In this document: in pieces, positions 54,931-64,000 of the stretch
Layout: each line of letters begins with the position of its first letter
Position numbering within the stretch: the first letter of the stretch is position 1
NCBI RefSeq assembly: GCF_900114495.1
Contig: NZ_FOZI01000001.1
Location: 1,480,386 to 1,544,385, forward strand
Direction: 5' to 3'
Length of the DNA: 64,000 bases
Source: Dyella sp. OK004
Lineage (GTDB): Bacteria > Pseudomonadota > Gammaproteobacteria > Xanthomonadales > Rhodanobacteraceae
Made by a program: the position numbers and the translations under genes
The notes under the pieces: model-generated
The model's input: the letters and a program-made list of their open reading frames with translations, nothing else
Told to the model about the DNA's origin: nothing
The model's database searches: none

Positions 54931-55581
54931 CTACTGGCCTTTGGCCTGAGCGGCCTTCAATTCGCGGTAGTGCTGCAGTTGCTGCTCCATCTTCTGGGCA
55001 GCGGCGTCGCGCGCGGCCTGCTGGCGATCCAGTGCACCGCGTTGACCGGCGACGATGCTGCGCTGTTTGGCGATGCTGTCGTTGAGGAACTTCGGCACCG
55101 GTTGCTTGGCGCGTTCGAGGTCGCCAGCGCGGGTCAGTAGGTCTGTCAGCGCTTTTTCCTGGCTGTGCAGGTTGAGGCGAGTCGTACTGATCTGCTGGTC
55201 GACGTTGTCCAGCTCCTGTTGCAACGTGGCTTTATAGGCGGCCTCGTTGGGATAGGCCGACAACATCTGCGAGTCGTTGCGGACGCGTTCCTGGGCGGCT
55301 CGTTGCTGTGCCGCCAGCTCGTCAGCCTGCTTGCGTGCGGCGGCGCGTTCCTCAGGATTGAGCTGGCGCTCGATGTGCTGGATCACCAGGCCGCGGTCAT
55401 TGACCACGTCGTAGCCATACTTGATGGCATCGGTGGTAAGGCTGTCGCTGTAGTGCGGCAGACCTTGGGCATCGCGCCATTTGTAGCGCGTGCCATTGCT
55501 GTTCGGATTGCTCTGCGCCATCGCAGTAAACGAACTGGCCGCCAGTATGGCGGTGGCGATCATGAAACCGGCTTTACGCAT
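54931..55581 (-). CDS. DUF4124-type exported protein with coiled coil
   Basis: A 216-aa protein with a signal peptide (AGFMIATAILAASSFTAMAQ) and an N-terminal DUF4124-like strand motif (TRYKWRDAQGLPHYSDSLT). A long Gln/Ala-rich coiled coil makes up the rest (NPEERAAARKQADELAAQQR and following). ATG 55581 has GGGGGA upstream. Probably periplasmic; function unknown. Confidence 0.82.
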   Translation of the reverse strand: MRKAGFMIATAILAASSFTAMAQSNPNSNGTRYKWRDAQGLPHYSDSLTTDAIKYGYDVVNDRGLVIQHIERQLNPEERAAARKQADELAAQQRAAQERVRNDSQMLSAYPNEAAYKATLQQELDNVDQQISTTRLNLHSQEKALTDLLTRAGDLERAKQPVPKFLNDSIAKQRSIVAGQRGALDRQQAARDAAAQKMEQQLQHYRELKAAQAKGQ

Positions 55582-55686
55582 GGACTTCCCCCTTGAGCGC
55601 GGGAGTATAGCCTTCACCAGCGCGGGTTCCGGCGACGTCAAGGTTGCCGCTGTGACGCGGTTCTCTCCGGCGGCCAGTGAAGGGAT

Positions 55687-56334
55687 TCATGCGCTGACGC
55701 CGTAGCGCTCCCGATAGGCCTGCAGGCGCGCATGCTCGCTGGCCAGCTCTGGGCGCTCGCCTGCGTAAGTCATGACATCGACGAGGCTGGTGATGGCGAT
55801 CACTGGAATGCCGAATTCGGCCGTGACCTCCTGCGCCGCGGACAGCGAGCCCTGCCCACGTTCCTGGCGGTCCAGTGCAATCAATACGCCGGCTGGCGTG
55901 GCGCCTTGGGCACGGATCAGCGCCAGCGATTCGCGCACGGCGGTGCCGGCGGTCATCACGTCGTCCACGATCAGCACGCGGCCCTTCAGCGGTGCGCCAA
56001 CCAATACGCCGCCTTCGCCGTGGTCTTTGGCTTCCTTGCGGTTGTAAGCCCAGGGCAGGTCGTGGCTATGGTGGTCGGCCAGCGCGATGGCTGTGGCGGC
56101 CGCCAACGCGATGCCCTTGTAGGCAGGGCCAAACAGCATGTCGACCTCAAGTCCGGCATTCACCACGGCGGCGGCATATGCGCGGCCCAGGCGTGCCAGT
56201 GCTGCGCCGGAGTCGATGCGGCCCATGTTGAAAAAGTACGGACTCTGGCGACCGGATTTGAGTGTGAATTCACCGAAACGCAGCACTTCGCGCTGCAGGG
56301 TGAGTTCAATGAAATCGCGCTGGTAATCGTGCAC
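55687..56334 (-). CDS. pyrE: Orotate phosphoribosyltransferase
   Basis: A 215-aa pyrimidine biosynthesis enzyme joining orotate and PRPP to give OMP. It begins [20 protein letters not shown], has [14 protein letters not shown] in the catalytic loop and the PRPP motif [17 protein letters not shown]. Length and start are typical of gammaproteobacterial PyrE. The GNAT gene lies upstream on the same strand with 24 bases between. Confidence 0.97.
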   Translation of the reverse strand: MHDYQRDFIELTLQREVLRFGEFTLKSGRQSPYFFNMGRIDSGAALARLGRAYAAAVVNAGLEVDMLFGPAYKGIALAAATAIALADHHSHDLPWAYNRKEAKDHGEGGVLVGAPLKGRVLIVDDVMTAGTAVRESLALIRAQGATPAGVLIALDRQERGQGSLSAAQEVTAEFGIPVIAITSLVDVMTYAGERPELASEHARLQAYRERYGVSA

Positions 56335-56358
56335 GGCAGGTCTCGTAAGCAGGGGAAA

Positions 56359-56853
56359 CTAGGGGAGCGGGCGCCACATCAGATGCTGCGGTCCGGAACG
56401 GCCGCCATGGTACAGCGCCCCGCTATCCACGAAGCCGGTACGCTGGTAGAGCGCCAATGCCGCGAGGTTGCGGCAGTTCACGGTCAGCACCAGCAGGCGC
56501 GCGTCTGGATGTCGCGTAGCCAGATCTCCGCACAGCGCCTGGAGAGCGGGCGCGCCGAAGCCGCGGCCTTGCCAGCGGGTGTCGATAAAGAACGAGCGCA
56601 GTCCCAGCGCGGGCACGTCGAAATCGCGGTCCGCCACACTGCGGGCGCTGTGCTCGATGCGGTAGTAACCCATCGGCGTATCTCCGTGCAGGATCGCCAT
56701 CGGCGTGCTGGCGGGACATTGCTCGGCGTCGGCCAGCGATACGTCGATGGGACTGACGTAAGCGTACTGCTCTGGCTGTACGTGCAACCCGAGTACGGCG
56801 GAACGAAGCGCGGCGTCGACAGGGGTGACGCGAATGGCTGGCAGGGCGGACAT
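56359..56853 (-). CDS. GNAT-family N-acetyltransferase
   Basis: A 164-aa acetyltransferase. The acetyl-CoA motif is in FFIDTRWQGRGFGAPALQAL and the terminal beta5 segment in VNCRNLAALALYQRTGFVDSG. Sits between pyrE and the divergent xthA gene. Substrate unknown. Confidence 0.88.
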   Translation of the reverse strand: MSALPAIRVTPVDAALRSAVLGLHVQPEQYAYVSPIDVSLADAEQCPASTPMAILHGDTPMGYYRIEHSARSVADRDFDVPALGLRSFFIDTRWQGRGFGAPALQALCGDLATRHPDARLLVLTVNCRNLAALALYQRTGFVDSGALYHGGRSGPQHLMWRPLP

Positions 56854-56888
56854 GGTTGCTATGATGACGCATCACCTGAGGACCTCGC

Positions 56889-57659
56889 ATGCGCATCATC
56901 AGCCTGAACGCCAACGGCATCCGCTCGGCCGCGACCAAGGGCGTGTTCGAATGGCTTCGCAAGCAAAAGGCCGATGTGGTCTGCCTGCAGGAAACCAAGG
57001 CGCAGGAGGATCAGCTCAGCGACCCCATGTTTCGTCCCGATGGGCATCATTGCTTCTATCGCGATGCCACCAGCAAGAAGGGCTACAGCGGCGTGGCGAT
57101 TTACGCCAAGCGCGAGCCGGACAAAGTGCTGACCGAGCTGGGCTGGGACGAATTCGACAATGAGGGGCGCTATATCGAAGCGCGCTTCGGCAATCTCAGC
57201 GTGGTGTCGCTATATGTGCCATCCGGTTCGTCCGGCGACGAGCGCCAGCAGTTCAAGTTCAAGGTGATGGAATGGATCACGCCGATCTTCCAGCAATGGC
57301 TGGAGAGCGGGCGCGACTACGTGATCTGCGGCGACTGGAACATCGTCCATACCAAGAACGACATCAAGAACTGGAGCTCCAACCAGAAGAATTCCGGTTG
57401 CCTTCCCGATGAGCGTGCGTGGCTGGACCTGTTGTTCCAGCAGCGTGGTTGGGTCGACAGTTTCCGTGCTTTGAAGCCTGAGGCGGTCGAATACACCTGG
57501 TGGTCCAACCGCGGCCGTGCCCGTGAGAACAATGTGGGGTGGCGCATCGACTACCAAGTGGTGACGCCTTCGCTGCGCGACCGCTTGAAAGCCTGCTCGG
57601 TCTATCGCGACGAACGTTTCTCCGACCACGCGCCGTTTATTGTCGACTATGCCGACTGA
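56889..57659 (+). CDS. xthA: Exodeoxyribonuclease III
   Basis: A 256-aa AP endonuclease/3' exonuclease of the EEP fold. It has RIISLNANGIRSAATKG, catalytic Glu in VVCLQETKAQ, GDWNIVHTKNDIKNW, and C-terminal SDHAPFIVDY. It repairs abasic sites and blocked 3' ends, complementing the glycosylase at 19810 although far from it. Its end overlaps the ampG start. Confidence 0.95.
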   Translation: MRIISLNANGIRSAATKGVFEWLRKQKADVVCLQETKAQEDQLSDPMFRPDGHHCFYRDATSKKGYSGVAIYAKREPDKVLTELGWDEFDNEGRYIEARFGNLSVVSLYVPSGSSGDERQQFKFKVMEWITPIFQQWLESGRDYVICGDWNIVHTKNDIKNWSSNQKNSGCLPDERAWLDLLFQQRGWVDSFRALKPEAVEYTWWSNRGRARENNVGWRIDYQVVTPSLRDRLKACSVYRDERFSDHAPFIVDYAD

Positions 57660-58977
57660 GATGGCGGCAAAACCGGCCGCTGCGGCCAAGCCCGCGCGGC
57701 TGTCAGTGTGGAGAGCGTTTTCGCAGCCCGCGGCCTGGACCATGTTTCTGCTCGGCTTTTCGTCCGGGCTGCCCTTTCTATTGGTCGCCGGTACGTTGGC
57801 GTACTGGCTCAAGGAAAAGGGCATCGAGCTGAAAGACATCACGATGATCGCGAGCGCGGGTATGACTTACGCGTTCAAGTTTGTCTGGGCACCGTTGCTC
57901 GATCATTGGAAGCTTCCTGGATTTCGGCGCCTCGGGCAGCGCCGCGGCTGGTTGTTATTCGCGCAGCTGGGTGTGACGGCTGGGCTGCTCGCCATGGCGG
58001 CGCTGACGCCGACACAGCTGGCGCCATTCGTTGGCGCGACGCTTACGGTGGCGTTCTTCGGCGCCACTCAGGACATCGCGGTGGACGCTTACCGCATTGA
58101 GATCGCACCGGTAGAAGCCCAGGGCGCGTTGGTAGCAACATATTCGCTGGGCTATCGCATCGCGCTGATCGTGGCTGGCGCATTCGCGTTGATTCTGGCT
58201 GACCACGTGTCGTGGAGCTGGGTCTATGTGGCCATGGCCATCGGTATGAGCCTGCCAATCGCGACCACTCTGATGTCGCGCGAGCCGGACGTGGTTCGCG
58301 TCAAGCCGCGTAGCTGGAGCAAGGCTATGCGCGAGGCGGTGGTGGACCCCTTCACCGATTTCTTCCGCCGCTATGGCTGGCATATTGCCGGCGTAACATT
58401 GTTGTTCATCCTGCTCTTCAAGATTCCCGAGCAGGCGACCATCGGTGGTGTGATGAGTCCGTTCTACCGCGACATGGGTTTCTCCAAGACCGAGATCGGA
58501 ACCATCACCAAGATCTACGGCATATGGATTGGCATCGTCGGCGTGTTTATTGGCGGTGCGGCGGTGGCGCGCTGGGGTGCGTGGCGCACCCTAGGGGTAA
58601 CCATCGTGCTCTGTGGCGTGACCAACTTGCTGTACCTCCTGGTGATCGCACATCCCGGGAATCTGCTGGTGCTGACCCTGGTCATCTCCTGTGAGAACCT
58701 GACGCTAGGCATCCTGGGGCCACCGACGGTGGCGTTTCTTTCGTCGTTGGTGAATCGCCAGCACACGGCTACGCAGTACGCGCTACTCAGTTCGATGGTG
58801 AACTTGCCGGGCAAGTTGCTGGGTTTCTTTGCCGGTGGCATCGCCATGTCCACGGGCTATGGCGCGTACTTCATCATCACTGTGGTGGCGATCCTGCCGG
58901 CGACTCTTCTGTTCTTGTATCTGTGGCCCTATCACCGGGGCGCCGAGCGGGCGCGGGAAGCAGGCGAAACGGGCTAG
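57649..58977 (+). CDS. ampG: AmpG-family muropeptide permease
   Basis: A 442-aa MFS transporter with about 12-14 membrane helices. AmpG-type segments are MFLLGFSSGLPFLLVAGTLA, FGATQDIAVDAYRIEIAP and YSLGYRIALIVAGA. It imports anhydro-muropeptides for cell-wall recycling. The ATG at 57649 lies 11 bases inside xthA; ATG 57661 is an alternative. A cell-wall theme continues with anmK and an M23 peptidase just downstream. Confidence 0.93.
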   Translation: MPTEMAAKPAAAAKPARLSVWRAFSQPAAWTMFLLGFSSGLPFLLVAGTLAYWLKEKGIELKDITMIASAGMTYAFKFVWAPLLDHWKLPGFRRLGQRRGWLLFAQLGVTAGLLAMAALTPTQLAPFVGATLTVAFFGATQDIAVDAYRIEIAPVEAQGALVATYSLGYRIALIVAGAFALILADHVSWSWVYVAMAIGMSLPIATTLMSREPDVVRVKPRSWSKAMREAVVDPFTDFFRRYGWHIAGVTLLFILLFKIPEQATIGGVMSPFYRDMGFSKTEIGTITKIYGIWIGIVGVFIGGAAVARWGAWRTLGVTIVLCGVTNLLYLLVIAHPGNLLVLTLVISCENLTLGILGPPTVAFLSSLVNRQHTATQYALLSSMVNLPGKLLGFFAGGIAMSTGYGAYFIITVVAILPATLLFLYLWPYHRGAERAREAGETG

Positions 58978-59113
58978 GCGTGCCGGTTTCCGGCTAAATT
59001 CCGGGATTGCCAACCACGCCGCGAATTTAGCCAAACGGCCGACTTGCCAGCTGGCGGCGCCGTGATCACCATGCCCTATCAGGGGGCCATGCGTGGATTG
59101 CGGAGTAGCGCCT

Positions 59114-59419
59114 GTGCCAGACATCGTCATTCGCCATATCGACAGCCTGATGGCCGAGCGCATCAAGTCGTTGGCCAAAGACAGGCAATGGTCGATCAAT
59201 GATGTTGTGCTGCACGCATTGCGGCACGGTCTGGGTATGGCGACCACGGGCAACATCTTTGCCGAGACCATGCTCGATCCTGGTGAGCTGACGGTGCTGA
59301 GCGGCCAGTGGGATGCCAGGGAGAAGGCGGCGTTCCAGGAGGCCATTCAAGCCTTGTCACTGGCGCAACCGACGCAGCTTTCGCCGGCAAACCTGGCCTT
59401 GGACGAACCCTTAGGCTGA
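59114..59419 (+). CDS. Ribbon-helix-helix-like small protein
   Basis: A 101-aa protein. Residues 1-45 (DIVIRHIDSLMAERIKSLAK, SINDVVLHALRHGLG) resemble the FitA/Arc type ribbon-helix-helix DNA-binding fold. The rest is helical with no motif. The GTG at 59114 has GGAG eight bases upstream; GTG 59093 is an alternative. No toxin gene is adjacent. Its end overlaps the convergent anmK end by 9 bases. Confidence 0.65.
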   Translation: MPDIVIRHIDSLMAERIKSLAKDRQWSINDVVLHALRHGLGMATTGNIFAETMLDPGELTVLSGQWDAREKAAFQEAIQALSLAQPTQLSPANLALDEPLG

Positions 59420-60568
59420 AGCCGGATAGATAGCACCCAGCACGCGCGGCCCGCGCGCGCCGGTAACGGCCGGCAAGTTGCCGGGTAATCCCAACAGGCG
59501 TTGCCGCGCCAGCCAGGCAAAGGCGGTGGCTTCCAGGTAGTCCGGATCTACGCCGTAGCTCGCCGTGCTCTCTACCGTCCGCGGGGCCAGTAATTCCGCG
59601 AGTCGCCGCATCAACAGTCCGTTGTGCACCCCGCCACCACAGGCAAGGACATCGACCGCATCCGGGGCGCAGTGCTGGATCGCTTCGGCCACGCTGCGCG
59701 CGGAAAACTCCAGTAGCGTCGCTTGCACGTCGGCTAAAGCAAGCATGGCGACACGCGGATGAGCGTCCAGCCACGCCAGGTGAAAATGCTCACGGCCGGT
59801 GCTTTTGGGCGGAGGCAGAGCAAAGTAGGGATCTGCCAGCAATGCGGCAAGCAAGGCCCGATCCACTACACCGCTGCGTGCAAACTCGCCGTCACGGTCG
59901 AACGCTTCGCCACGATGGCGCAGGCACCAGGCATCCATCAGCCCGTTGGCAGGGCCGGTGTCGAAGCCGAACACTCGGCCATCGGCGCCCAGCACGGTGA
60001 TGTTCGCAATGCCGCCGAGGTTGAGTACCACGCGGGTCTTCCCTGCGATGGAAAGCAGCATCGCATGTACGGCTGGCAGCAAGGGCGCGCCTTGGCCGCC
60101 GGCTGCGACGTCGGCGCGGCGGAAGTCCGCGACCACATCGATACCGCAACGCTCGGCGATCACCGAGGGGTCGCCGATCTGGAGCGTGAAGGGGTGCTCG
60201 CCATGCGGTCGGTGCCGCAGGGTTTGACCGTGCGAGCCAACGGCGCGCACGGCCGATGGCGGCGTGCCGTTGTGTTTAAGCAGGCGCTGCGTGGCTTCCG
60301 CAAAGCACTGGCCGATGGCGACATCCAGCCGACCATAAGCATCGAGATCGAGACGGGTTTCGTCCTGCGCCACAGCGAGAATGCGAGTACGTAATTCCGT
60401 CGGCCACGGATGGGTAAGCGCGGCCACTAATTGCGGTTGGTTTTGCTCGAAGCGAACCAGCGCGGCATCGATGCCGTCGGCGCTGGTGCCGGAAATCAGG
60501 CCGATATAAAGCGCTGCGGCGTCATCCACGTGTAACCCGGGCTCAGTCGTCGTTGCGGCCGCTGGCAC
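59411..60568 (-). CDS. anmK: Anhydro-N-acetylmuramic acid kinase
   Basis: A 385-aa sugar kinase converting recycled anhydro-MurNAc to MurNAc-6-phosphate. ATP/sugar motifs are LYIGLISGTSADGIDAALV, GSHGQTLRHRPHG, VLNLGGIANITVLG and LACGGGVHNGLLMRRL. The GTG at 60568 lies inside the end of the M23 peptidase gene (26-base overlap); a second GTG at 60529 would remove it. With ampG nearby this makes a peptidoglycan-recycling group. Confidence 0.95.
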   Translation of the reverse strand: MPAAATTTEPGLHVDDAAALYIGLISGTSADGIDAALVRFEQNQPQLVAALTHPWPTELRTRILAVAQDETRLDLDAYGRLDVAIGQCFAEATQRLLKHNGTPPSAVRAVGSHGQTLRHRPHGEHPFTLQIGDPSVIAERCGIDVVADFRRADVAAGGQGAPLLPAVHAMLLSIAGKTRVVLNLGGIANITVLGADGRVFGFDTGPANGLMDAWCLRHRGEAFDRDGEFARSGVVDRALLAALLADPYFALPPPKSTGREHFHLAWLDAHPRVAMLALADVQATLLEFSARSVAEAIQHCAPDAVDVLACGGGVHNGLLMRRLAELLAPRTVESTASYGVDPDYLEATAFAWLARQRLLGLPGNLPAVTGARGPRVLGAIYPASA

Positions 60569-61976
60569 GAGCCAGCTTCACGTTCGCATCCAGCGCCTTG
60601 AGGCGTGCCAGTTGCGGCTGGACCACCTGCGACTTGAACTTAGCCAGTTGCACGCCAGGCAGGGGTTCGGGCTTGGGCAGGGTGACCTTCTGCGGATCGC
60701 GCTGGACGTTGTTGACGCGGAATTCGTAATGAAGGTGTGGACCAGTGGCGAGGCCGGTCATACCGACAAAGCCGATCACGGAGCCCTGGCTCACGTGCTG
60801 TCCGAGCTTTACGTTGGCGAACTTGGACATGTGGCCATAGGCCGTACTGATCGAGCTGTTGTGCTGAATGATCACGAAGTTGCCATAGCCATTCATCCAG
60901 CCCTTGAACTTCACCACGCCATCGCCCGCCGCATGGATCGGCGTGCCGGTGGGCGCGGCGTAGTCCACGCCTTGGTGCGCGCGCATGCGGCCGAGAATCG
61001 GATGCATGCGCGCTGCGCTGAACTGCGAGGAGATGCGGGTGAAGTCCACCGGAATGCGCAGGAACGATTTCTGGATCGGGCGGCCGTCCTCACTGAACCA
61101 GCCGTAGCTGCCGTCGTCCTTCTTGAAGCGGTAGGCGGTGTAGCGGTCACCCTGGTTCACGAACTCGGCGGCAACGATCTCGCCCTCGTGCAAGTAAGCG
61201 CCATCGCGATATACGTCGTCGTAAATCACGGTGAAGCTGTCGCCTTCGCGCAGGTCCTGCACAAAGTCGATGTCGTATTTGAAGAGTTCGGCTAGCTTGA
61301 GCACCATTGCATTGCTCATGCCCGCCTTTGAGCCGGCGGCGAACAGCGAGCTGTCGATACTGCCGTGGACCACGTGCTCGCGACGCTCCACTTCGCGCGT
61401 CTGCGCGGTCATCGTGGGCTTGTCACCGTCGAAACGGACGATGGCGCGATTGGATTCGTCTTTGTCGAAACGGATGCCGCGCAGGCTACCGTCGCTGCCG
61501 AGCAGGAAGTCGAACTCCTGACCAGGATGGATGTTGTGCAGTGCCTTTGCATCGCGCGCTTCGTCCATCACGCGCTGCAGATCGGTGAGGCTCAGGCCCT
61601 GGCTCTGGAAGATGTCGGACAGAGTCTGGCCAGGTTGTACCTGCACGATGTGCCAGTCTTCCACCGTCGGAGCATGGACGGTGGTTGGCAGCGCTTTGGG
61701 CAGGGCCAGCGGCAGCATGGTGTGGGCGGCGGGCGCCGGGTCCGGGCGCATGGCGCTGGCCCAGGCGGGAATGATGAAGCCGGAAAGTGCGGTGATCAGC
61801 ATTGCGGTGCCGGCAAGCATCCAGCGTTCGCGATGCCAGCGGATCGGCTCGGCGTCAGCGTGATTACAGAACGACCAATGGGAGAAACGTTCGTAGAAAT
61901 GGGAGTGCCGGCGCTGCGCCTTACGGCGGATAGCCTGCTTGCGCGCCGCGCGCGCGATCTGTGTTTCCTCTCCCAT
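60543..61976 (-). CDS. M23 peptidase with LysM/OapA region (MepM/ShyA-like)
   Basis: A 477-aa murein endopeptidase. One membrane anchor (WMLAGTAMLITALSGFIIPAW, about 52-72), a LysM/OapA-like domain (VQPGQTLSDIFQSQGLSLTD) and the M23 zinc site: HPILGRMRAHQGVDYAAPTG plus GPHLHYEF near the C-terminus. It likely cuts peptide crosslinks during cell growth. It is divergent from tyrS and overlaps anmK. Confidence 0.94.
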   Translation of the reverse strand: MGEETQIARAARKQAIRRKAQRRHSHFYERFSHWSFCNHADAEPIRWHRERWMLAGTAMLITALSGFIIPAWASAMRPDPAPAAHTMLPLALPKALPTTVHAPTVEDWHIVQVQPGQTLSDIFQSQGLSLTDLQRVMDEARDAKALHNIHPGQEFDFLLGSDGSLRGIRFDKDESNRAIVRFDGDKPTMTAQTREVERREHVVHGSIDSSLFAAGSKAGMSNAMVLKLAELFKYDIDFVQDLREGDSFTVIYDDVYRDGAYLHEGEIVAAEFVNQGDRYTAYRFKKDDGSYGWFSEDGRPIQKSFLRIPVDFTRISSQFSAARMHPILGRMRAHQGVDYAAPTGTPIHAAGDGVVKFKGWMNGYGNFVIIQHNSSISTAYGHMSKFANVKLGQHVSQGSVIGFVGMTGLATGPHLHYEFRVNNVQRDPQKVTLPKPEPLPGVQLAKFKSQVVQPQLARLKALDANVKLARASGRNDD

Positions 61977-62158
61977 GCCCTGCGTGCCCCGCGGTACAAA
62001 TTATGTAATGCCGCGTACCATAACGGCCATGTGTAAATGGCGTCAACGCCTTTTCCATCAATGGTTTGCGCGATCTTTCCGATTAACGCACAATTAACGC
62101 AGCGACGTGGCGGCCGTCGGTGGTTTGGCTGTCTAGACAATCAAGATTTGAGGACGAC

Positions 62159-63370
62159 ATGAACGAGCTTGAGCAGGCCCTGGCTACCATTGCGCGAGGC
62201 GCCGACGAGATCATCAAGCAAGAGGAATTGGTCGAGCGGCTCAAGAGCGGGCGTCCGCTGCGCATCAAGGCGGGCTTCGATCCGACCGCACCGGACCTGC
62301 ACCTGGGTCATACGGTGTTGTTGAACAAGATGCGCCAGTTCCAGGATCTGGGGCACCAGGTGATTTTTCTTATCGGTGACTTCACCGGCATGATCGGCGA
62401 CCCCACCGGTAAGAACGTGACTCGTAAGCCGCTGACGCGTGAAGATGTGCTGGTTAATGCCGAAACTTACGCAGAGCAGGTCTACAAGGTGCTCGATCGC
62501 GACAAGACCGAGCTGCGCTTCAACTCCGAATGGTTCGGCCAGATGACTGCGGCCGACATGATCAAGCTCGCGGCCCAGCATACGGTGGCACGCATGCTTG
62601 AACGCGACGACTTCGCCAAACGCTATGCCGGGCAGCAACCGATCGCGATCCATGAATTTCTGTATCCGCTGGTCCAGGGTTACGACTCGGTGGCACTCAA
62701 GTGCGACGTCGAACTCGGTGGCACCGACCAGAAATTCAATCTGCTTATGGGGCGTGCGCTGCAGGAACATCACGGCCAGCCGCCACAGATCGTGCTGACC
62801 ATGCCGCTGCTGGAAGGCCTGGATGGCGTCAACAAGATGTCCAAGTCGCTGGGCAACTACATCGGCATCAACGAGCCGGCGATCGATATGGTCACCAAGA
62901 CCATGAAGATCGGCGACGACCTGATGTGGCGCTGGTTCGAGCTGCTTAGCTTCGAGGTGTCGCTGGACGAGATGGCACAGATGAAGAGCGCCATAGAGAG
63001 CGGCGCTCTGAATCCGCGCGACGCCAAGCTGCGTCTCGCACGCGAACTGGCTGCGCGCTTCCACGGATTGGCTGCTGCTGAGCAGGCTGTCGCCGGCTGG
63101 CATGCCGTGGTGCGTGGCGAGGGCGATACCAATCTGCTGCCGCTGACCGAGATCGTTGTGCCCGCGGAAGGTCTCCGACTCCCGGCATTGCTTACGGCGG
63201 CGGGGCTTACGTCGAGCAACTCGGAAGCGAACCGCAAGCTCAAGGAGCGTGCAGTGCGCGTCGACACAGAAGTTGTGGAGGATGCTCAGCGAGTGTTCGA
63301 GGCGGGCTTCGAGGCTGTGCTGCAGGTAGGTAAGCGCAACTTTGCCCGTGTTGCTTTGAAGCTCGCTTGA
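62159..63370 (+). CDS. tyrS: Tyrosyl-tRNA synthetase
   Basis: A 403-aa class I synthetase of the TyrRS-Z type. HIGH-type motif [43 protein letters not shown] in [14 protein letters not shown], and a C-terminal S4-like region ([18 protein letters not shown]). ATG 62159 has GAGGA upstream. It precedes the rRNA operon, a common order in this group. Confidence 0.97.
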   Translation: MNELEQALATIARGADEIIKQEELVERLKSGRPLRIKAGFDPTAPDLHLGHTVLLNKMRQFQDLGHQVIFLIGDFTGMIGDPTGKNVTRKPLTREDVLVNAETYAEQVYKVLDRDKTELRFNSEWFGQMTAADMIKLAAQHTVARMLERDDFAKRYAGQQPIAIHEFLYPLVQGYDSVALKCDVELGGTDQKFNLLMGRALQEHHGQPPQIVLTMPLLEGLDGVNKMSKSLGNYIGINEPAIDMVTKTMKIGDDLMWRWFELLSFEVSLDEMAQMKSAIESGALNPRDAKLRLARELAARFHGLAAAEQAVAGWHAVVRGEGDTNLLPLTEIVVPAEGLRLPALLTAAGLTSSNSEANRKLKERAVRVDTEVVEDAQRVFEAGFEAVLQVGKRNFARVALKLA

Positions 63371-63570
63371 GCCTGAGTGGCGGATATTTTCCGCTCACTC
63401 GCCTCGCTGCTCGCATGCGCCTCATGTAAGAACAAGCGCTTACGGAAAACTTCAAAATAATTTCACAAAATCTCTTGCCAAAGTGGGACCCCCTCCCTAG
63501 TATTCGCCACCCCGCCGCGACGCATCTTCTTCGCACGGCAACCACCACTGAAAAAAACTTTCGGCGGGTG

Positions 63571-63598
63571 TTGACGGACAGAAAGATCGATGTAGAAT
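63571..63598 (+). promoter_or_regulatory. rrn promoter P2
   Basis: -35 TTGACG (63571-63576), 16-base spacer, -10 TAGAAT (63593-63598), GGGCGGC discriminator. Transcription start expected near 63605. Confidence 0.75.
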
Positions 63599-63657
63599 GG
63601 GCGGCTCACCCGGGACGAAACGTCTCGGGGCGATCGGAAGAGATGGTCGCAAGTGAT

Positions 63658-63669
63658 TGATCTTTGACA
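63658..63669 (+). promoter_or_regulatory. boxA antitermination element of the rrn leader
   Basis: TGATCTTTGACA compares with E. coli boxA TGCTCTTTAACA. A boxC-like TGTGTGGGC follows 17 bases later, the same order as in E. coli rrn leaders. Confidence 0.75.
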
Positions 63670-63840
63670 GTGTGCGCAGGTGACTTGTGTGGGCGCCTTG
63701 CGGTGGATGGTAACTCTGTCCATATATGCAAGCGTCTAACCTAAGAGTCAATTCAAAAGCTTGACGTTTTATGGTTAGGACTAACGCTTCAGAAAGATAG
63801 ATCAAGTTCCTGCCTTCGGGTGGGGATGCGGTCGAAAACT

Positions 63841-64000
63841 TAAGTGAAGAGTTTGATCCTGGCTCAGATTGAACGCTGGCGGCATGCCTAACACATGCAA
63901 GTCGAACGGCAGCACAGCAGTAGCAATACTGTGGGTGGCGAGTGGCGGACGGGTGAGTAATGCATCGGGACCTGCCCAGACGTGGGGGATAACGTAGGGA
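63841..64000 (+). rRNA. rrs: 16S ribosomal RNA, 5' end
   Basis: The 5' end begins just before GAAGAGTTTGATCCTGGCTC and continues with the standard helices (GAACGCTGGCGGC, ACACATGCAAGTCGAACGGC, GAGTGGCGGACGGGTGAGTA). About 160 bases are in the window. The V1 stem (GGCAGCACAGCAGTAGCAAT) fits Rhodanobacteraceae from memory. Position 1 is placed by alignment with E. coli numbering. Confidence 0.97.

Larger units (their letters stand above)
63371..63840 (+). promoter_or_regulatory. rRNA operon leader with tandem promoters and antitermination signals
   Basis: 470 bases without a gene. P1: TTGCCA-N17-TAGTAT (63475-63503) behind an A/T-rich UP-like block (63446-63471). P2: TTGACG-N16-TAGAAT (63571-63598), followed by a GC-rich discriminator (GGGCGG) as in stringently controlled promoters. 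Then come boxA-like TGATCTTTGACA (63658-63669) and a boxC-like TGTGTGGGC (63686-63694). Confidence 0.8.

Overview
The window is high-GC DNA from a gammaproteobacterium. The first 160 bases of a 16S rRNA gene at the right end, the gene orders coaBC-dut-algC and tyrS-rrn, and the type of intergenic palindromes point to Lysobacterales (Xanthomonadales), most likely Rhodanobacteraceae (Dyella/Rhodanobacter-like). The family is an inference; no database was searched. Most of the window is ordinary chromosome with dense coding and short operons. No tRNA gene, CRISPR array, phage or intact IS element was seen.

Layout. 1-6.2 kb: a tripartite RND efflux operon (outer-membrane component cut by the window edge) with a divergent LysR regulator. 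6.3-8 kb: a hipBA toxin-antitoxin pair. 8-13 kb: a serine hydrolase, a CadC-like TPR regulator, uppP, and an unknown membrane protein preceded by a coupled 38-codon ORF. 13-16.8 kb: glnA with a sigma-54 promoter and an NtrC box, then a large TPR protein. 16.9-22 kb: a DNA-alkylation-response cluster. 22.2-25.3 kb: a split-borosin RiPP locus (alpha-N-methyltransferase, 46-aa ORF, precursor) followed by a diguanylate cyclase. 25.4-28.3 kb: ntrBC and an acetyltransferase. 28.4-39.3 kb: a GGDEF/EAL protein, a thiolase, a TonB-like protein, a phospholipase D lipoprotein, YceI, SixA, a ParA-like ATPase and small unknowns. 39.3-45.3 kb: divergent speE/speA and a bdhA-adc-patatin operon. 45.7-50.8 kb: a beta-hydroxyacid dehydrogenase, a glycine-rich membrane protein, SPOR protein, argS and radC. 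50.8-64 kb: coaBC-dut-algC, pyrE, xthA-ampG, anmK, an M23 peptidase, tyrS and the start of an rRNA operon with tandem promoters.

Two regions stand out. The first is the alkylation cluster. An Ada-type regulator, AlkA, Ogt and a stand-alone Ada-like metal-binding protein are interleaved with three paralogous 2OG-Fe(II) oxygenases. Two operons within it each have a near-identical GCAA-N12-TTGC palindrome in front; the first contains two perfect AAT-N6-GCAA Ada boxes. Ada itself has lost three of the four zinc-ligand cysteines of its N-terminal domain, and one oxygenase has lost its iron-binding Asp.

The second is the split borosin locus. A SonM-like tetrapyrrole-methylase-fold protein with the R-x3-Y catalytic pair lies next to a 98-aa peptide with a borosin-binding-type N-terminus. 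A 46-aa ORF sits between them, and the peptide's C-terminal tail is acidic and proline-rich, unlike characterised cores.

Nitrogen control is also a theme: both glnA and ntrBC carry NtrC-type boxes. Several families of perfect intergenic palindromes lie between convergent genes; in one case the palindrome supplies the stop codons of both flanking genes.
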